From: Spirochaetota bacterium
GTDB lineage: Bacteria > Spirochaetota > UBA4802 > JAFGJZ01
Length of the DNA stretch: 49,998 nucleotides
Assembly: GCA_016928815.1 (NCBI GenBank)
Contig: JAFGJZ010000008.1
Coordinates: 1-49,998, forward strand
Reading direction: 5' to 3'
Shown here: positions 18,304 through 26,856 of the stretch, piece by piece
Layout of the letters: each line of letters opens with the position of its first letter
Position numbering within the stretch: the stretch's first letter is position 1
Made by a program: the position numbers and the translations under genes
Notes under the pieces: generated by a model
The model's database searches: none
What the model was told of the DNA's origin: nothing
What the model saw: only the letters and a program-made list of their open reading frames with translations

Positions 18304-19694
18304 TAAAATATATATTTTCATCACTCGTTGCGGTCTTCATCTGCTTTAGTATTACAGCATCTGAAAATACCATAGTTGTCGCAGGATTTGAGTATGATTC
18401 TCCGAGAACATCCGTTATCGCCGCACAGATGGAAATACATTTCAACTCGGTTATGGATAATTTCACTACTCTCAATTATGTAAACCCTGCAGACTTCCGT
18501 AATTTTGCAGTAAAGAAAAATATTTCCCTGAAAAAGGATATCATTGCACTTGCAGACTCACTTGACATAACTTCTGTAATTTTTGTCAGACTGAAAGACA
18601 GAATTACGGAAATAGAATTTATAATCGAAGCATACGGAACGGACATCCCTTACAACAACAGCCGCATATGTATTCTTGATAAAACAATTGATACATCCAG
18701 ACCTTTTCCCGATGATAGATATAATTTAATGAGCGAGGACATCACCATTCAGTTTCTCATCCGCTTTCTTGACAATTACACTTTTCCTGATTTTTCCGGA
18801 AATTCCGGAAGTAATCCCATCTATGAAATGAAAGAAATAGACGGATTTAAAACGTATGCACCTGCCGGCGGATTTGAAAAAGGGAAAACATTTCATTTCT
18901 CCGATCTCAAAAAAGAATCCGTCAGTCTTGAAAATTATTTTTATTCCAAAAAACAGGAAATAACCGTACAGCCTGCGGAACTTGAAACAACTCTTTTTCT
19001 TTTCACCCTTACTCCTGTATTCAGTGCAGTCAGCCTGTTTGCAACACCTGTAAATTATTACAAAAATGGAAAATATTCAGAAACAGGTTTATGGGCGCTT
19101 TCAGTTGCACCGTATTACTATCTGATGGCGCAGGGATTTCTGAACAATCCGGTTCAGATAAAAAAAGATAAATCAGAACCCTCCGTTTCCAGGTACGGCA
19201 ACGCCAATTATATTTTTGCATGGTATCAGCTTCTCGGCGGCGGTACTGCATTTTTCATTGATTCCGTCGCATCCGAAATGCTTTACGATTCTTCAAATTA
19301 TTATAACCGGGTCAGCTACATCGACAACAGTGAATATGCCATATTTCTTTCTCTGATATGCGGAGGAGCCGGACATTTTTATAAAGGCAGCAGAAAATGG
19401 GGTTATTTCTTTTATCATACCGATACGATTCTACTGTACTCAACAATATATTTCCTGTCTTCAAAAGAGACCTTCTCCCCGGATAAAAACAGGTATGTTT
19501 CAGAAAAACCGGATTACAGCACTGCCGCAGTAACAGGCACCCTTCTGCTTGCCGTCAAAACATTTGAAATTTTCAACCTCATGCATACATCCAGTGATTT
19601 ATCACTGGGCAGAGAATCCCAAAATCTTATTTCATTTCAATTCTATCCGGATTATTCAGGCGGATTTAATCTCAGTTTAACCAGGAAATTTTAA
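18300..19694 (+). CDS. Secreted/envelope protein A of a tandem paralog pair
   Basis: A 464-aa protein with a signal peptide (first ~20 residues), not assignable to a named family. The N-terminal half (VVAGFEYDSP... ALADSLDITSVIFVRL) resembles domains that read or bind periplasmic ligands in lipoprotein-type proteins, though this is only an impression. The C-terminal half has several hydrophobic segments with the motif GGAGHFYKGSRKWGYF and ends in FNLSLTRKF, an outer-membrane-style terminal Phe. The following gene has the same length and plan, with GGGYYLKGYRSAGLL and a terminal LTLNF. Its start overlaps the SpoIIE stop by 4 bp. Confidence 0.7.
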   Translation: MIKYIFSSLVAVFICFSITASENTIVVAGFEYDSPRTSVIAAQMEIHFNSVMDNFTTLNYVNPADFRNFAVKKNISLKKDIIALADSLDITSVIFVRLKDRITEIEFIIEAYGTDIPYNNSRICILDKTIDTSRPFPDDRYNLMSEDITIQFLIRFLDNYTFPDFSGNSGSNPIYEMKEIDGFKTYAPAGGFEKGKTFHFSDLKKESVSLENYFYSKKQEITVQPAELETTLFLFTLTPVFSAVSLFATPVNYYKNGKYSETGLWALSVAPYYYLMAQGFLNNPVQIKKDKSEPSVSRYGNANYIFAWYQLLGGGTAFFIDSVASEMLYDSSNYYNRVSYIDNSEYAIFLSLICGGAGHFYKGSRKWGYFFYHTDTILLYSTIYFLSSKETFSPDKNRYVSEKPDYSTAAVTGTLLLAVKTFEIFNLMHTSSDLSLGRESQNLISFQFYPDYSGGFNLSLTRKF

Positions 19695-21058
19695 TGAAAA
19701 AAATAATTCTGACTGTCATCATACTCCATGCATGCAATCTCAATGCACTTCCTTCGGCTGAAGTCAGCGGGAATGAAAATCAGAATCCGGTTCTGGCGGG
19801 CTATACATCACTGACCGTTGATAAAATGCGGAAAGTAATTGAACATTTCGGACTTCTCTATCTGAATGATTACGCTTCTGCAGACAGATCGGCTGACGTT
19901 ACTTTTAAAGTCTCATTATTTATTGCGGAAAACAGCTATAATGCCCTGATTGAAATTTCCGGAACTGATGCAAGTCTGAAAATGATTCATAAAAAATACA
20001 GAATCAGAACACGATACATCGAGAACATCCCTCTTCTTGCCGCAAGAGAGATTATCCGTCTGCATGAAAACATCCCGGTAATCATCACTGCTGAAAAATC
20101 TGATACAGACGGTTATTTCAGTGTCTCAATCGGATCAGCAACTCCCGGTTATGCAGATTATCTGAATACGGAAAAATCCATACGGATTTTAAGTTCTTAT
20201 CCGTATCGGTCATTAATTTCCGCAGATGATAATTTTAAAACCGGCACCTATTCAGTCAGAAACAGCATCCGAACGGCAACATATATAAACGAAATCAATA
20301 CTGAAATCAGAAAAAACATATATGAAAACCACAGACTGAATAAAAAGCTGGATGAAAAATATTCCGAACATAAATTTATTGAAGGACTGATCATAACCAA
20401 TCCTCTTGGAAACGTAATTGCTCCCGGTGTAGGCTCATATCTGTCCATGAAAAATCTAGGAATTCAGAAACCGGACTATTCATACCTGAACATCTGCGGA
20501 ACCTTCAGCGCAGCGATATTGCAGATTTTTTACGTTCCATACAAAAACAATTTCAGATTTGATTACAATTTCAATGATAAATCGGAGTACTCCGAGGATT
20601 ACAGATATCTTCAGATTTATTTTCTTGCAGCACTTCCGTTCACTTTTTCCGCAAGCTACCTGGATCATCTTGCCTTAAACTGCCGTAGCGGGAATCTGCT
20701 TCCGCCATTTTTCATGCAGCAGGACACTGCCGCCGCCTCACTTTCATTTTTCATTCCCGGAGGAGGATATTACCTGAAGGGTTACAGATCAGCCGGACTT
20801 TTAATGTACAGTACTCAATTTGCCTACGGGGCGTACTATTTCAGCAATTTTTCTGAAACTTCATTAAATCCTGCCTACATTTACGGATTTATAGCGTTGA
20901 GACTGATTGACATTGCAGGCGCATATTTTATTAATGATAATTTCGGATTTTACAAGGATCAGATAAATCAGTCCGATACGGTCCAGCTGTATGTTAATAT
21001 TGACAATCAGCAGCGGAATAATCTTCAGTACTTTGCAGGCTTAACCCTTAATTTTTAA
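19694..21058 (+). CDS. Secreted/envelope protein B of a tandem paralog pair
   Basis: A 454-aa protein, starting one base into the stop codon of its paralog (TAATG). The signal peptide covers ~1-20. The architecture copies protein A: a mixed alpha/beta N-terminal region (VLAGYTSLTVDKMRKV...), then a C-terminal hydrophobic half with PGGGYYLKGYRSAGLLMYST, and a final NLQYFAGLTLNF. The Gly-rich GxGxxYxKGxRxxG motif is shared by both proteins. Its role is unknown, but coupling to the SpoIIE genes suggests an envelope output or input of that pathway. Confidence 0.7.
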   Translation: MKKIILTVIILHACNLNALPSAEVSGNENQNPVLAGYTSLTVDKMRKVIEHFGLLYLNDYASADRSADVTFKVSLFIAENSYNALIEISGTDASLKMIHKKYRIRTRYIENIPLLAAREIIRLHENIPVIITAEKSDTDGYFSVSIGSATPGYADYLNTEKSIRILSSYPYRSLISADDNFKTGTYSVRNSIRTATYINEINTEIRKNIYENHRLNKKLDEKYSEHKFIEGLIITNPLGNVIAPGVGSYLSMKNLGIQKPDYSYLNICGTFSAAILQIFYVPYKNNFRFDYNFNDKSEYSEDYRYLQIYFLAALPFTFSASYLDHLALNCRSGNLLPPFFMQQDTAAASLSFFIPGGGYYLKGYRSAGLLMYSTQFAYGAYYFSNFSETSLNPAYIYGFIALRLIDIAGAYFINDNFGFYKDQINQSDTVQLYVNIDNQQRNNLQYFAGLTLNF

Positions 21059-21066
21059 ATCTGTGA

Positions 21067-21098
21067 TATAATTAATAGTTTGACAGAATACTTCTGTC
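21067..21098 (+). promoter_or_regulatory. Possible carA leader: TATAAT box and short hairpin
   Basis: TATAAT at 21067-21072 has no good -35. It precedes an inverted repeat GACAGAA-TAC-TTCTGTC (21082-21098) in the 76-bp gap before carA. This could be a promoter plus leader hairpin, or an operator. There is no U-tract, so it is not a terminator. Confidence 0.3.
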
Positions 21099-21134
21099 TG
21101 AAAAAAATGAAAAAAATCACATCCAGAGGTAAAA

Positions 21135-22235
21135 ATGCAGAAAAAAGCATTCTTAATACTTGAGGACGGCTTTACGCTTGAGGGTCTGAGTTTCGGTTAT
21201 GAAGGTGAAACAATGGGTGAGGTTGTTTTTAATACATCCATGAGCGGATATCAGGAAATTCTGACTGATCCATCCTATACAGGACAAATTGTTACACTGA
21301 CCTATCCCATGATAGGAAATTACGGAATAAATTCAGAAGATATTGAATCTGATAAAATTCAGGTTGCGGGTTTCGTCGTCAAAGAATACAGCAGGAAATA
21401 CTCAAACCACAGAGCTACTTCATCATTGGCTGACTATCTGATTAAAAATAAAATTCCCGCCATTGAGGGAATTGACACAAGAAAACTAACCACATATATA
21501 CGCGATAAGGGAGCACTTCGAGGCGGTATTTTCTTCACACAGAATGATTCCATCAGCAAGCTTAAAAATTTCCCGGAAATGACGGGTCTTGATCTTGCAA
21601 CAGGAGTTTCAGCAGCCGAACCTTATGTTTTTCATAATGATCCCCAAAATAAATATTCTGTTGCTGTTGTCGATTTCGGAGTAAAAACAAACATTCTCAG
21701 AATGCTCAAAGAACAGGGTCTAAATGTTAAAGTTTTTCCCGCACAGACTCCTTTTAATGAAATTATTGCTGACAAAATAGACGGAATATTCCTTTCAAAC
21801 GGTCCCGGAGATCCGGCGGCGGTAGAATATGCTCCTGAACTTGTAAGGAAAATTTCTGAAAGCAAAATACCATGTTTCGGAATCTGCCTCGGTCATCAGC
21901 TGCTTTCAATCGGTCTGAGTACTGATACTTATAAACTGAAATTCGGACACCGTGGAGGAAACCAGCCGGTTAAAAATCTTTCAACAGGCAGTGTTGAAAT
22001 AACCTCACAGAATCATGGATTTTCAGTAGATCAGAAATCGCTGTCAGGAAATAAGGATATCGAAGTAACTCATATCAATCTTAATGATAATACTGTTGAA
22101 GGTATTAAGCACAAAACTCTCCCTATTTTTTCAGTACAGTATCATCCCGAAGCATCACCCGGTCCTAATGATTCAAAATATCTGTTCCGGCAATTTTATG
22201 AATTAATAGAAAAAAACAGTAAAAAAAGCGCTTAA
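21135..22235 (+). CDS. carA: Carbamoyl-phosphate synthase small subunit
   Basis: Glutaminase subunit supplying ammonia to CarB for carbamoyl phosphate, used for pyrimidine and arginine synthesis. The N-terminal CPSase domain begins KAFLILEDGFTLEG and includes VVFNTSMSGYQEILTDPSY. The class I glutamine amidotransferase domain has FLSNGPGDP, the nucleophile cysteine in CFGICLGHQ, and the His/Glu pair in QYHPEASPGP. Length 366 aa is normal. AGAGG lies 5 bases before the ATG. carB is not next to it; a terminator ends the unit right at the stop codon. Confidence 0.96.
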   Translation: MQKKAFLILEDGFTLEGLSFGYEGETMGEVVFNTSMSGYQEILTDPSYTGQIVTLTYPMIGNYGINSEDIESDKIQVAGFVVKEYSRKYSNHRATSSLADYLIKNKIPAIEGIDTRKLTTYIRDKGALRGGIFFTQNDSISKLKNFPEMTGLDLATGVSAAEPYVFHNDPQNKYSVAVVDFGVKTNILRMLKEQGLNVKVFPAQTPFNEIIADKIDGIFLSNGPGDPAAVEYAPELVRKISESKIPCFGICLGHQLLSIGLSTDTYKLKFGHRGGNQPVKNLSTGSVEITSQNHGFSVDQKSLSGNKDIEVTHINLNDNTVEGIKHKTLPIFSVQYHPEASPGPNDSKYLFRQFYELIEKNSKKSA

Positions 22236-22247
22236 GCGCTTTTTTTT
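22221..22247 (+). terminator. Intrinsic terminator overlapping the carA stop codon
   Basis: AAGCGC / GCGCTT with long flanking A and T runs forms a hairpin centred on TTAA. The TAA stop of carA (22233-22235) sits in the loop, so a ribosome finishing carA would cover the hairpin. Confidence 0.85.
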
Positions 22248-22297
22248 ATGCCCGCGTACGATAACAGATAAAAAACACAAAGAGACATAATTTTTTC

Positions 22298-22327
22298 TTG
22301 ACATACTATACACATATATAGTATACA
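22298..22327 (+). promoter_or_regulatory. Promoter with embedded 8-bp inverted-repeat operator
   Basis: A consensus -35 TTGACA (22298-22303) lies 17-18 bases from a TATAC-type -10 around 22321-22327. The spacer contains ATACTATA-CACATA-TATAGTAT (22303-22324), a perfect 8-bp inverted repeat. The layout suits a repressor blocking RNA polymerase. The bound regulator is not identifiable here. Confidence 0.55.
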
Positions 22328-22348
22328 TGCATTAAGTCCGGAGGATTT

Positions 22349-22531
22349 ATGAAAGATATATATCAATTCTATTTTAAAAATGATTTCAAGGAATACAGCA
22401 TTAATATTTTTACTGAAAACAAAAGAAACTGCCTGATTTTCAGATATAAAAACACAGTACCGGATGAAATTAACAGCTGTAGAATACGTATTGGCGGAAT
22501 TTTAAGTCCCGCAATTGATAAAGCAAGCTAG
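22349..22531 (+). CDS. Small hypothetical protein, 60 aa
   Basis: Not recognised. The start ATG has GGAGG with 4-base spacing, behind its own promoter. The unit is closed by the terminator at 22592. The sequence is MKDIYQFYFKND... with one central Cys pair region (RNCLIFRYKN, NSCRIRIGG), no signal peptide and no membrane segment. It could be a small regulatory or stress protein. The good translation signals and dedicated promoter make it likely to be real despite its size. Confidence 0.6.
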   Translation: MKDIYQFYFKNDFKEYSINIFTENKRNCLIFRYKNTVPDEINSCRIRIGGILSPAIDKAS

Positions 22532-22591
22532 ACGGAAGTTTCCTGCCGGAAATCCCTCCATATTCCAAAACAGACTTCCGCTTCTGAACAT

Positions 22592-22620
22592 AAAAAAATC
22601 CGTCTGCCGCGGATTTTTTT
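22592..22620. terminator. Bidirectional intrinsic terminator
   Basis: AAAAAAATCCG / CGGATTTTTTT stem with a 7-base loop, followed by T on either strand. It separates the 60-aa gene from the convergent broken gene at 22655. Confidence 0.8.
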
Positions 22621-22654
22621 ATATTAATTATAATTTCATATCCGGCAAAAAATA

Positions 22655-23274
22655 TCATTCATCAGAATATTCCACATCATATTCCAGCTGCTGCAATCCA
22701 AGGTAATTCAATAATTTGTTTTCATCCCGCAGAATTCTTTCATCCACTTTTTTGAACTCCAGATTGCCTATATCAAGAATGAAGTTATCCGGTCCCTCAG
22801 GTTTATTAAAATGACCAAATTTATCTGACAGTTTAAATTCATTCGAAACAGCCAGACGCCCATCAGTTGATACAAGTACAATCTTAACTGTACTGTTCTG
22901 AAAGTAATTGGTTTTATAAATCCGGTCTTCTCTATAAATACAGGGAAAGTATCCTTTTACGCTTACTCCTGCAATCGCGCCCCATCCAAATTCTCCGCCG
23001 GAAACAGACCATTTAACACAGGCTGAATCCGGCCCCGGACAATCAAAATTAAATTTTCCTGATTTCAAAATAGGAGAAATTCGTATTCCAACCATATTTC
23101 TTTCAGAATATATTCCGTGAGATTCCTGATTATGCCCGTCTTTCACCCATTTTCAGTTTTCAAAATGATGCACCCGGAATTTATCTCCCGGTATTGTATC
23201 CGGGAACTGAACATCTATTTTCTTTCCTTCGGCAATTAGAAACAAAATAAGAAATGGAACGATAATTTTTTCAT
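22655..23274 (-). pseudogene. Broken secreted-protein gene (frameshift plus in-frame TGA)
   Basis: An open frame runs from GTG 23146 to 22655, but the true gene seems to begin at ATG 23274, five bases after AGGAG. From that ATG the frame stops after 12 codons. One extra A in the six-A run (plus-strand T run 23266-23271) would instead open a signal-peptide-like start (KKIIVPFLILFLIAEG) and mature residues KIDVQFPDTIPGDKFRVHHF. That frame then meets TGA at 23155-23153 before continuing in frame as KWVKDGHNQES. Two lesions therefore separate the 5' part from the 163-residue 3' part. The protein (SVSGGEFGWGAIAGVSVKGY..., DNFILDIGNLEF) is unrecognised, probably secreted and beta-rich. Sequencing error is an alternative for the frameshift, less so for the stop. 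Confidence 0.65.
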
Positions 23275-23309
23275 TTTTACTCCTGAATTATCAATCAGTA
23301 TTTTTCCAA

Positions 23310-24092
23310 TTAATTCATTAATTCCGAAACTTTAACTCCGGAATGATGGTATCGATGCCGCTTCAAAGTTCCTTTGCCGTATTGAATCGCCTCTTCCGGA
23401 CACCAATTAATACATGCCAGACACTGTTCGCATTTATGCTGCCACTCAGGTTTTTTTCCGTATGTCATTTTTATATTATCAACCGGGCATATCCTTGCAC
23501 AAATTCCGCAGCCGGTGCATTTTTCCTGAAAATAAAATTTTTTGTCAAATCCCTGCACATTTTTTACGAACAGCGGATGTACGATATTTGTTTTCAATTT
23601 TCCGCCAAATCTGCTTCCTGGGACAGGTCCCTTTTCACGAGAAATGATCATATCAGTCATTTGCCCGATTTGAGAATCCGCCAACTTACAGGTCTCAATT
23701 ATTTTTTCCTCAGGGGCTACATCAGATGCAATGATATAATTACTCGGCATCTTTATTTCAAACCAGCAGCTGATTCTATGATTTTTTTCATTAAATAATT
23801 TTTCAGTATATAATAGAGCGTCTGCCGGTCCGCCTCCATGGGTAACCGCAATAAAACTGTAATTCGCTTTTATAATGGTTATTTTTTTTATAAATCTCTC
23901 TACAGAGGCTGGTGGTCCGAATGCATAGACCGGAAATACAAATCCCAGAATATCCGCTTCAACATCAGCTATTTTCTGTTCCGCAGAGGATGTTATCTTA
24001 ATAATATCCGGGTTGCCTGTTTTTTCAGATATTTTTTTTGCGGTATAAAGAGAATTACCGGTTCCTGTAAAATAAAATATTATGTTCTTCAT
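23310..24092 (-). CDS. EFR1-family flavodoxin-ferredoxin protein (intact copy)
   Basis: Predicted cytoplasmic electron carrier or oxidoreductase. The N-terminal flavodoxin-like domain begins MKNIIFYFTGTGNSLYTAKK (FMN phosphate loop TGTGNS) and contains GFVFPVYAFGPP and THGGGPA. The C-terminal domain has two [4Fe-4S] motifs, CTGCGICARICP and CEQCLACINWCP. The start chosen is the ATG six bases after GAGG; longer frames upstream are unlikely. It stands alone. A second member at 47643-48430 shares the ending KRxRYHHxxVxxS and is frameshifted. The physiological partner is unknown. Confidence 0.9.
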   Translation of the reverse strand: MKNIIFYFTGTGNSLYTAKKISEKTGNPDIIKITSSAEQKIADVEADILGFVFPVYAFGPPASVERFIKKITIIKANYSFIAVTHGGGPADALLYTEKLFNEKNHRISCWFEIKMPSNYIIASDVAPEEKIIETCKLADSQIGQMTDMIISREKGPVPGSRFGGKLKTNIVHPLFVKNVQGFDKKFYFQEKCTGCGICARICPVDNIKMTYGKKPEWQHKCEQCLACINWCPEEAIQYGKGTLKRHRYHHSGVKVSELMN

Positions 24093-24237
24093 CATTTTCC
24101 TCATACACAGACTTATTTTCCGAATACAACAAGACAGCAGCAATTCAAACAGATTCAGCAGTCTGATTTTATTCATGAAATATAAAATAAAAAATTCCAG
24201 GTTTCAACCTAAATTTAAATAAAAAAAATTTTTCCGG

Positions 24238-24255
24238 GCATGACCTGCATCATGC
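24238..24255. promoter_or_regulatory. Small inverted repeat in a divergent promoter region
   Basis: GCATGA-CCTGCA-TCATGC is a perfect 6-bp inverted repeat. It lies 15 bases upstream of the -35 box at 24271, between the divergent EFR1 gene and the secreted-protein gene. It may be an operator; the evidence is only its symmetry and position. Confidence 0.35.
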
Positions 24256-24270
24256 AATACAATCTTTTGT

Positions 24271-24298
24271 TTGACTATCAGATAATTCCGTTTATAAT
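24271..24298 (+). promoter_or_regulatory. Sigma-70 type promoter
   Basis: TTGACT (24271-24276), a 16-base spacer and TATAAT (24293-24298) precede the secreted protein gene at 24329 by 30 bases. Confidence 0.65.
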
Positions 24299-24328
24299 AC
24301 AGTGAAGATAAATAACCGGCAGGTGCTC

Positions 24329-25240
24329 ATGATAAAAAAAATATCTCTATTGTTTTCAATTTTTGCAGTCATGTCAGCAGTTTATGCACAGCCCCTCACT
24401 TCAGATACTGAACCTGATGAGTGGACCAGGCTGACCATTGAAGAAGTATTTATCAGCCGGAAAACAAATCTTGATTACAGTGATGCATCTTCTGCAGCTG
24501 AATTCGGATGGCACATTAAAAAAAATAATGTTCGTTTCTGCAGAAGTTCAAATATATATGCAACAATGTATTATCCTTCTTCTCCGGATGAAACCGTCAG
24601 ACTCATACTCGTTGAAAGGGACTTTTTTAATGACGACATGGTTTCCGGCATTGACCTTGAAAAAGGGAAAACCAGATACACATTAAATCTGAACGGCGAT
24701 TTTACCGTAATCTCCAGAACATCATTTTTCCCTGATAAAAATTCGGGAAATGATGCAAAATTAAAAGGAGCGGATTATTTCACCCAGGATTTTTCAGACA
24801 GCGTATCTTTTACTGGAAACGATTTCACTGATTATCACAGACTGAAGAAAAATCAGACTGTTCTGCTTATCGCCGCTTCAACTCCCGGGACAATAGACAC
24901 TCCGGACTCCGGCATAGTAATTTTCCCTGACAACCGCCTCATTCAGGAAGTGTTTATAATTTCTGCAGAACAGGATTCAGCATTCCGTATACGCGGAGTA
25001 ATAGGGTCTGGTGAAATTACATATTCAATATTTTCAGCTGCCGGAAATGACAGAGAACTGGAAATATTAACAAAGGCAATGAACTATATGACTAAAAACA
25101 AACATTCAATTTTTTTCTCGAAAAGTCTTGCCCGAGCTTTTCACCAGTACAGTAATGATACTGTCGTCAATTACTGTGGAAAGTTAAATTCAGAAACCAA
25201 TTCTGATATCCTTGAATTCTGTAAAGAATACAGCAGATAA
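24329..25240 (+). CDS. Secreted hypothetical protein
   Basis: Not recognised. The signal peptide MIKKISLLFSIFAVMSAVYA is followed by a ~280-residue mature protein. It contains beta-rich sequence (NIYATMYYPSSPDETVRLILVERDFF..., GKTRYTLNLNGDFTVISRT) and a helical C-terminus with two cysteines (NYCGKLN, LEFCKEYS). The start is ATG 24329; an in-frame GTG at 24302 lies only 4 bases after the -10 box and is rejected. It is transcribed from the promoter at 24271 and is monocistronic as far as can be seen. Confidence 0.65.
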   Translation: MIKKISLLFSIFAVMSAVYAQPLTSDTEPDEWTRLTIEEVFISRKTNLDYSDASSAAEFGWHIKKNNVRFCRSSNIYATMYYPSSPDETVRLILVERDFFNDDMVSGIDLEKGKTRYTLNLNGDFTVISRTSFFPDKNSGNDAKLKGADYFTQDFSDSVSFTGNDFTDYHRLKKNQTVLLIAASTPGTIDTPDSGIVIFPDNRLIQEVFIISAEQDSAFRIRGVIGSGEITYSIFSAAGNDRELEILTKAMNYMTKNKHSIFFSKSLARAFHQYSNDTVVNYCGKLNSETNSDILEFCKEYSR

Positions 25241-25426
25241 ATGCCATATTCATAAACAAATGCCTGATGATTTTACAAATGCAGCACTTCAGCTTAATAA
25301 ATTATTTTTATCTTGCATTTTAATGTCAAAGGAATAATTAATTACAATTAAGTTATTCATTAATTTTTAAATTATGATATGTATTTTATATTTATGCTGA
25401 TTTAATTTTTACAGAGAGGGAAATAT

Positions 25427-25999
25427 ATGATAGATAATGTTCTGAAAACAGCTGAATTTGCAGAGAAAGGTGCTTCAACAGCATTGGATATTATTACTAC
25501 CATAACAACCCAGCTTGAAAAATGGAAACAGGTGAGAGAAAATACCGGCTCTGTTATACGTCTTCTTTATCTTGAAGTTTCAAAAAATATCGAACTGCTT
25601 TCAATTCTTACGGACTCTACGGATAATCATATAACCTGCAGTTCGGACGACTTCATGTTCTTTTTGAAAAACTTTGAAACATCAGTAATTGAAATGATTC
25701 TATGCGGAAAAGAAGAAACTGATGTTTTCAATCTGCTGAAGAAAAAAGGTAAAATCCGGGACGATAATGAAATCCTCGAAAAACAGACCAGAAAAGTGCA
25801 GAAATATGAAAATGTCCTGCAGGCAATGCGTTTTGTTTATATTAAAATTGATCTGCTGAAAAAGCTTTCCGCACTTAATGAAAAAAACAATCTGGTTAAA
25901 AATATCCGGACTTATGAAAGACTGAAAAATATCGAACTCAGGCTTGTTCTCATAAAAAATATTATCGGTGAAATCGATTCAAATACCAACATTTCCTGA
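25427..25999 (+). CDS. Hypothetical helical protein
   Basis: Not recognised. The 190 residues are almost entirely helix-forming, with heptad-like Leu/Ile spacing (EILEKQTRKVQKYENVLQAMRFVYIKIDLLKKLSALNEKN). The protein is charged and has no signal peptide. The N-terminal segment FAEKGASTALDIITTITTQLEKW is amphipathic. GAGAGGG lies 6 bases before the ATG. It follows a 186-bp AT-rich spacer in which no gene or clear terminator is seen. It may be a cytoplasmic scaffold or toxin/antitoxin-like accessory protein, but nothing proves that. Confidence 0.6.
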   Translation: MIDNVLKTAEFAEKGASTALDIITTITTQLEKWKQVRENTGSVIRLLYLEVSKNIELLSILTDSTDNHITCSSDDFMFFLKNFETSVIEMILCGKEETDVFNLLKKKGKIRDDNEILEKQTRKVQKYENVLQAMRFVYIKIDLLKKLSALNEKNNLVKNIRTYERLKNIELRLVLIKNIIGEIDSNTNIS

Positions 26000-26003
26000 A
26001 TGC

Positions 26004-26849
26004 CTATTCGACATCAGATTTTTTAAAACCGATTTTAATATCATCATAGGCAATATAATTTTCAGTTTTTACAGTTCTGTCCCTGTATAATCCTATTTTC
26101 AGATAATGATGAAAATGATTATTCATATTTGGACCTGATGCCGAAGCAACTGAAATTCCGTTCAGATATGTCCGGGCATTTCCATCTGCCGCAGTTGACC
26201 ATTTTATTTCTGTTGCAACCCTGTTCCATTTACCCGGCTTAAAAGGAAAGGCAGTACTTGCAAAACCGTTTTTTTCCGTTCCGTAAATCAGCACCATCTT
26301 CAAAACGGAATCTTCACGCATAATTCCATATGCTATCGTAAATGAACCGGCTGTCTGAACTTTTTCCTTTTTGAACGGGTTCGGCTGACTATGCCATTTC
26401 CCGGCAATTATCAGAGGTTTTTTACTCCGCAGATTATAATCTGAGGGAAATCTGAAATTTTCCGGAACAAAAAAATACCAGCCATACCACATCAGTGACC
26501 CTTCCGGATCATGATTATCGAAAACAATTTCCGAGGATATGCTTCCGTTTTCAGCCTCCTGGTCTCCGGTAACGGAAAACCAGACTGCTTTTTTATTGTC
26601 TGGTTCATTACGGTCCAGAATGCCAAAATGACCCTCCGCTGCTTCAATTCCGGTAAATCCGTTTAAGGATCCATCTTCAAAAGTTTTTGAAAAAACAGAA
26701 TTTTCACCCTTAACGGATGTGTACGGATCATCCAGAATAAAACCAGATTTTACAAAAGGGAGCAGATTTGTTTCCTCTGCAGAAAAAGGAAATCTGTTTG
26801 TAAACGGCAACAGCATCAGCATTAAAACCATTACAGTTTTATTAATCAT
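26004..26849 (-). CDS. Heparin-lyase-I-like secreted polysaccharide lyase
   Basis: Predicted secreted jelly-roll protein of the heparin lyase I-like (concanavalin-type) group. A signal peptide is followed by features typical of that fold: FEDGSLNGF, LMWYGWYFFVPENF, IIAGKWHSQP, FPFKPGKWNRVATEIKWS, ARTYLNGISVAS, and HFHHYLKIGLYRDRT near the C-terminus. His and Tyr/Arg residues in those blocks could be catalytic, but the substrate (uronate polysaccharide) is inferred only from the family. The start chosen gives the signal peptide and lies 7 bp after the nitroreductase stop, so the two genes form an operon. Confidence 0.7.
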   Translation of the reverse strand: MINKTVMVLMLMLLPFTNRFPFSAEETNLLPFVKSGFILDDPYTSVKGENSVFSKTFEDGSLNGFTGIEAAEGHFGILDRNEPDNKKAVWFSVTGDQEAENGSISSEIVFDNHDPEGSLMWYGWYFFVPENFRFPSDYNLRSKKPLIIAGKWHSQPNPFKKEKVQTAGSFTIAYGIMREDSVLKMVLIYGTEKNGFASTAFPFKPGKWNRVATEIKWSTAADGNARTYLNGISVASASGPNMNNHFHHYLKIGLYRDRTVKTENYIAYDDIKIGFKKSDVE

Positions 26850-26856
26850 GGAAATT

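Noticed and set aside
22349..23274. Toxin-antitoxin pair formed by the 60-aa gene and the neighbouring broken gene
   Set aside because: They are convergent with a terminator between them, and the broken gene encodes a signal-peptide-bearing protein.
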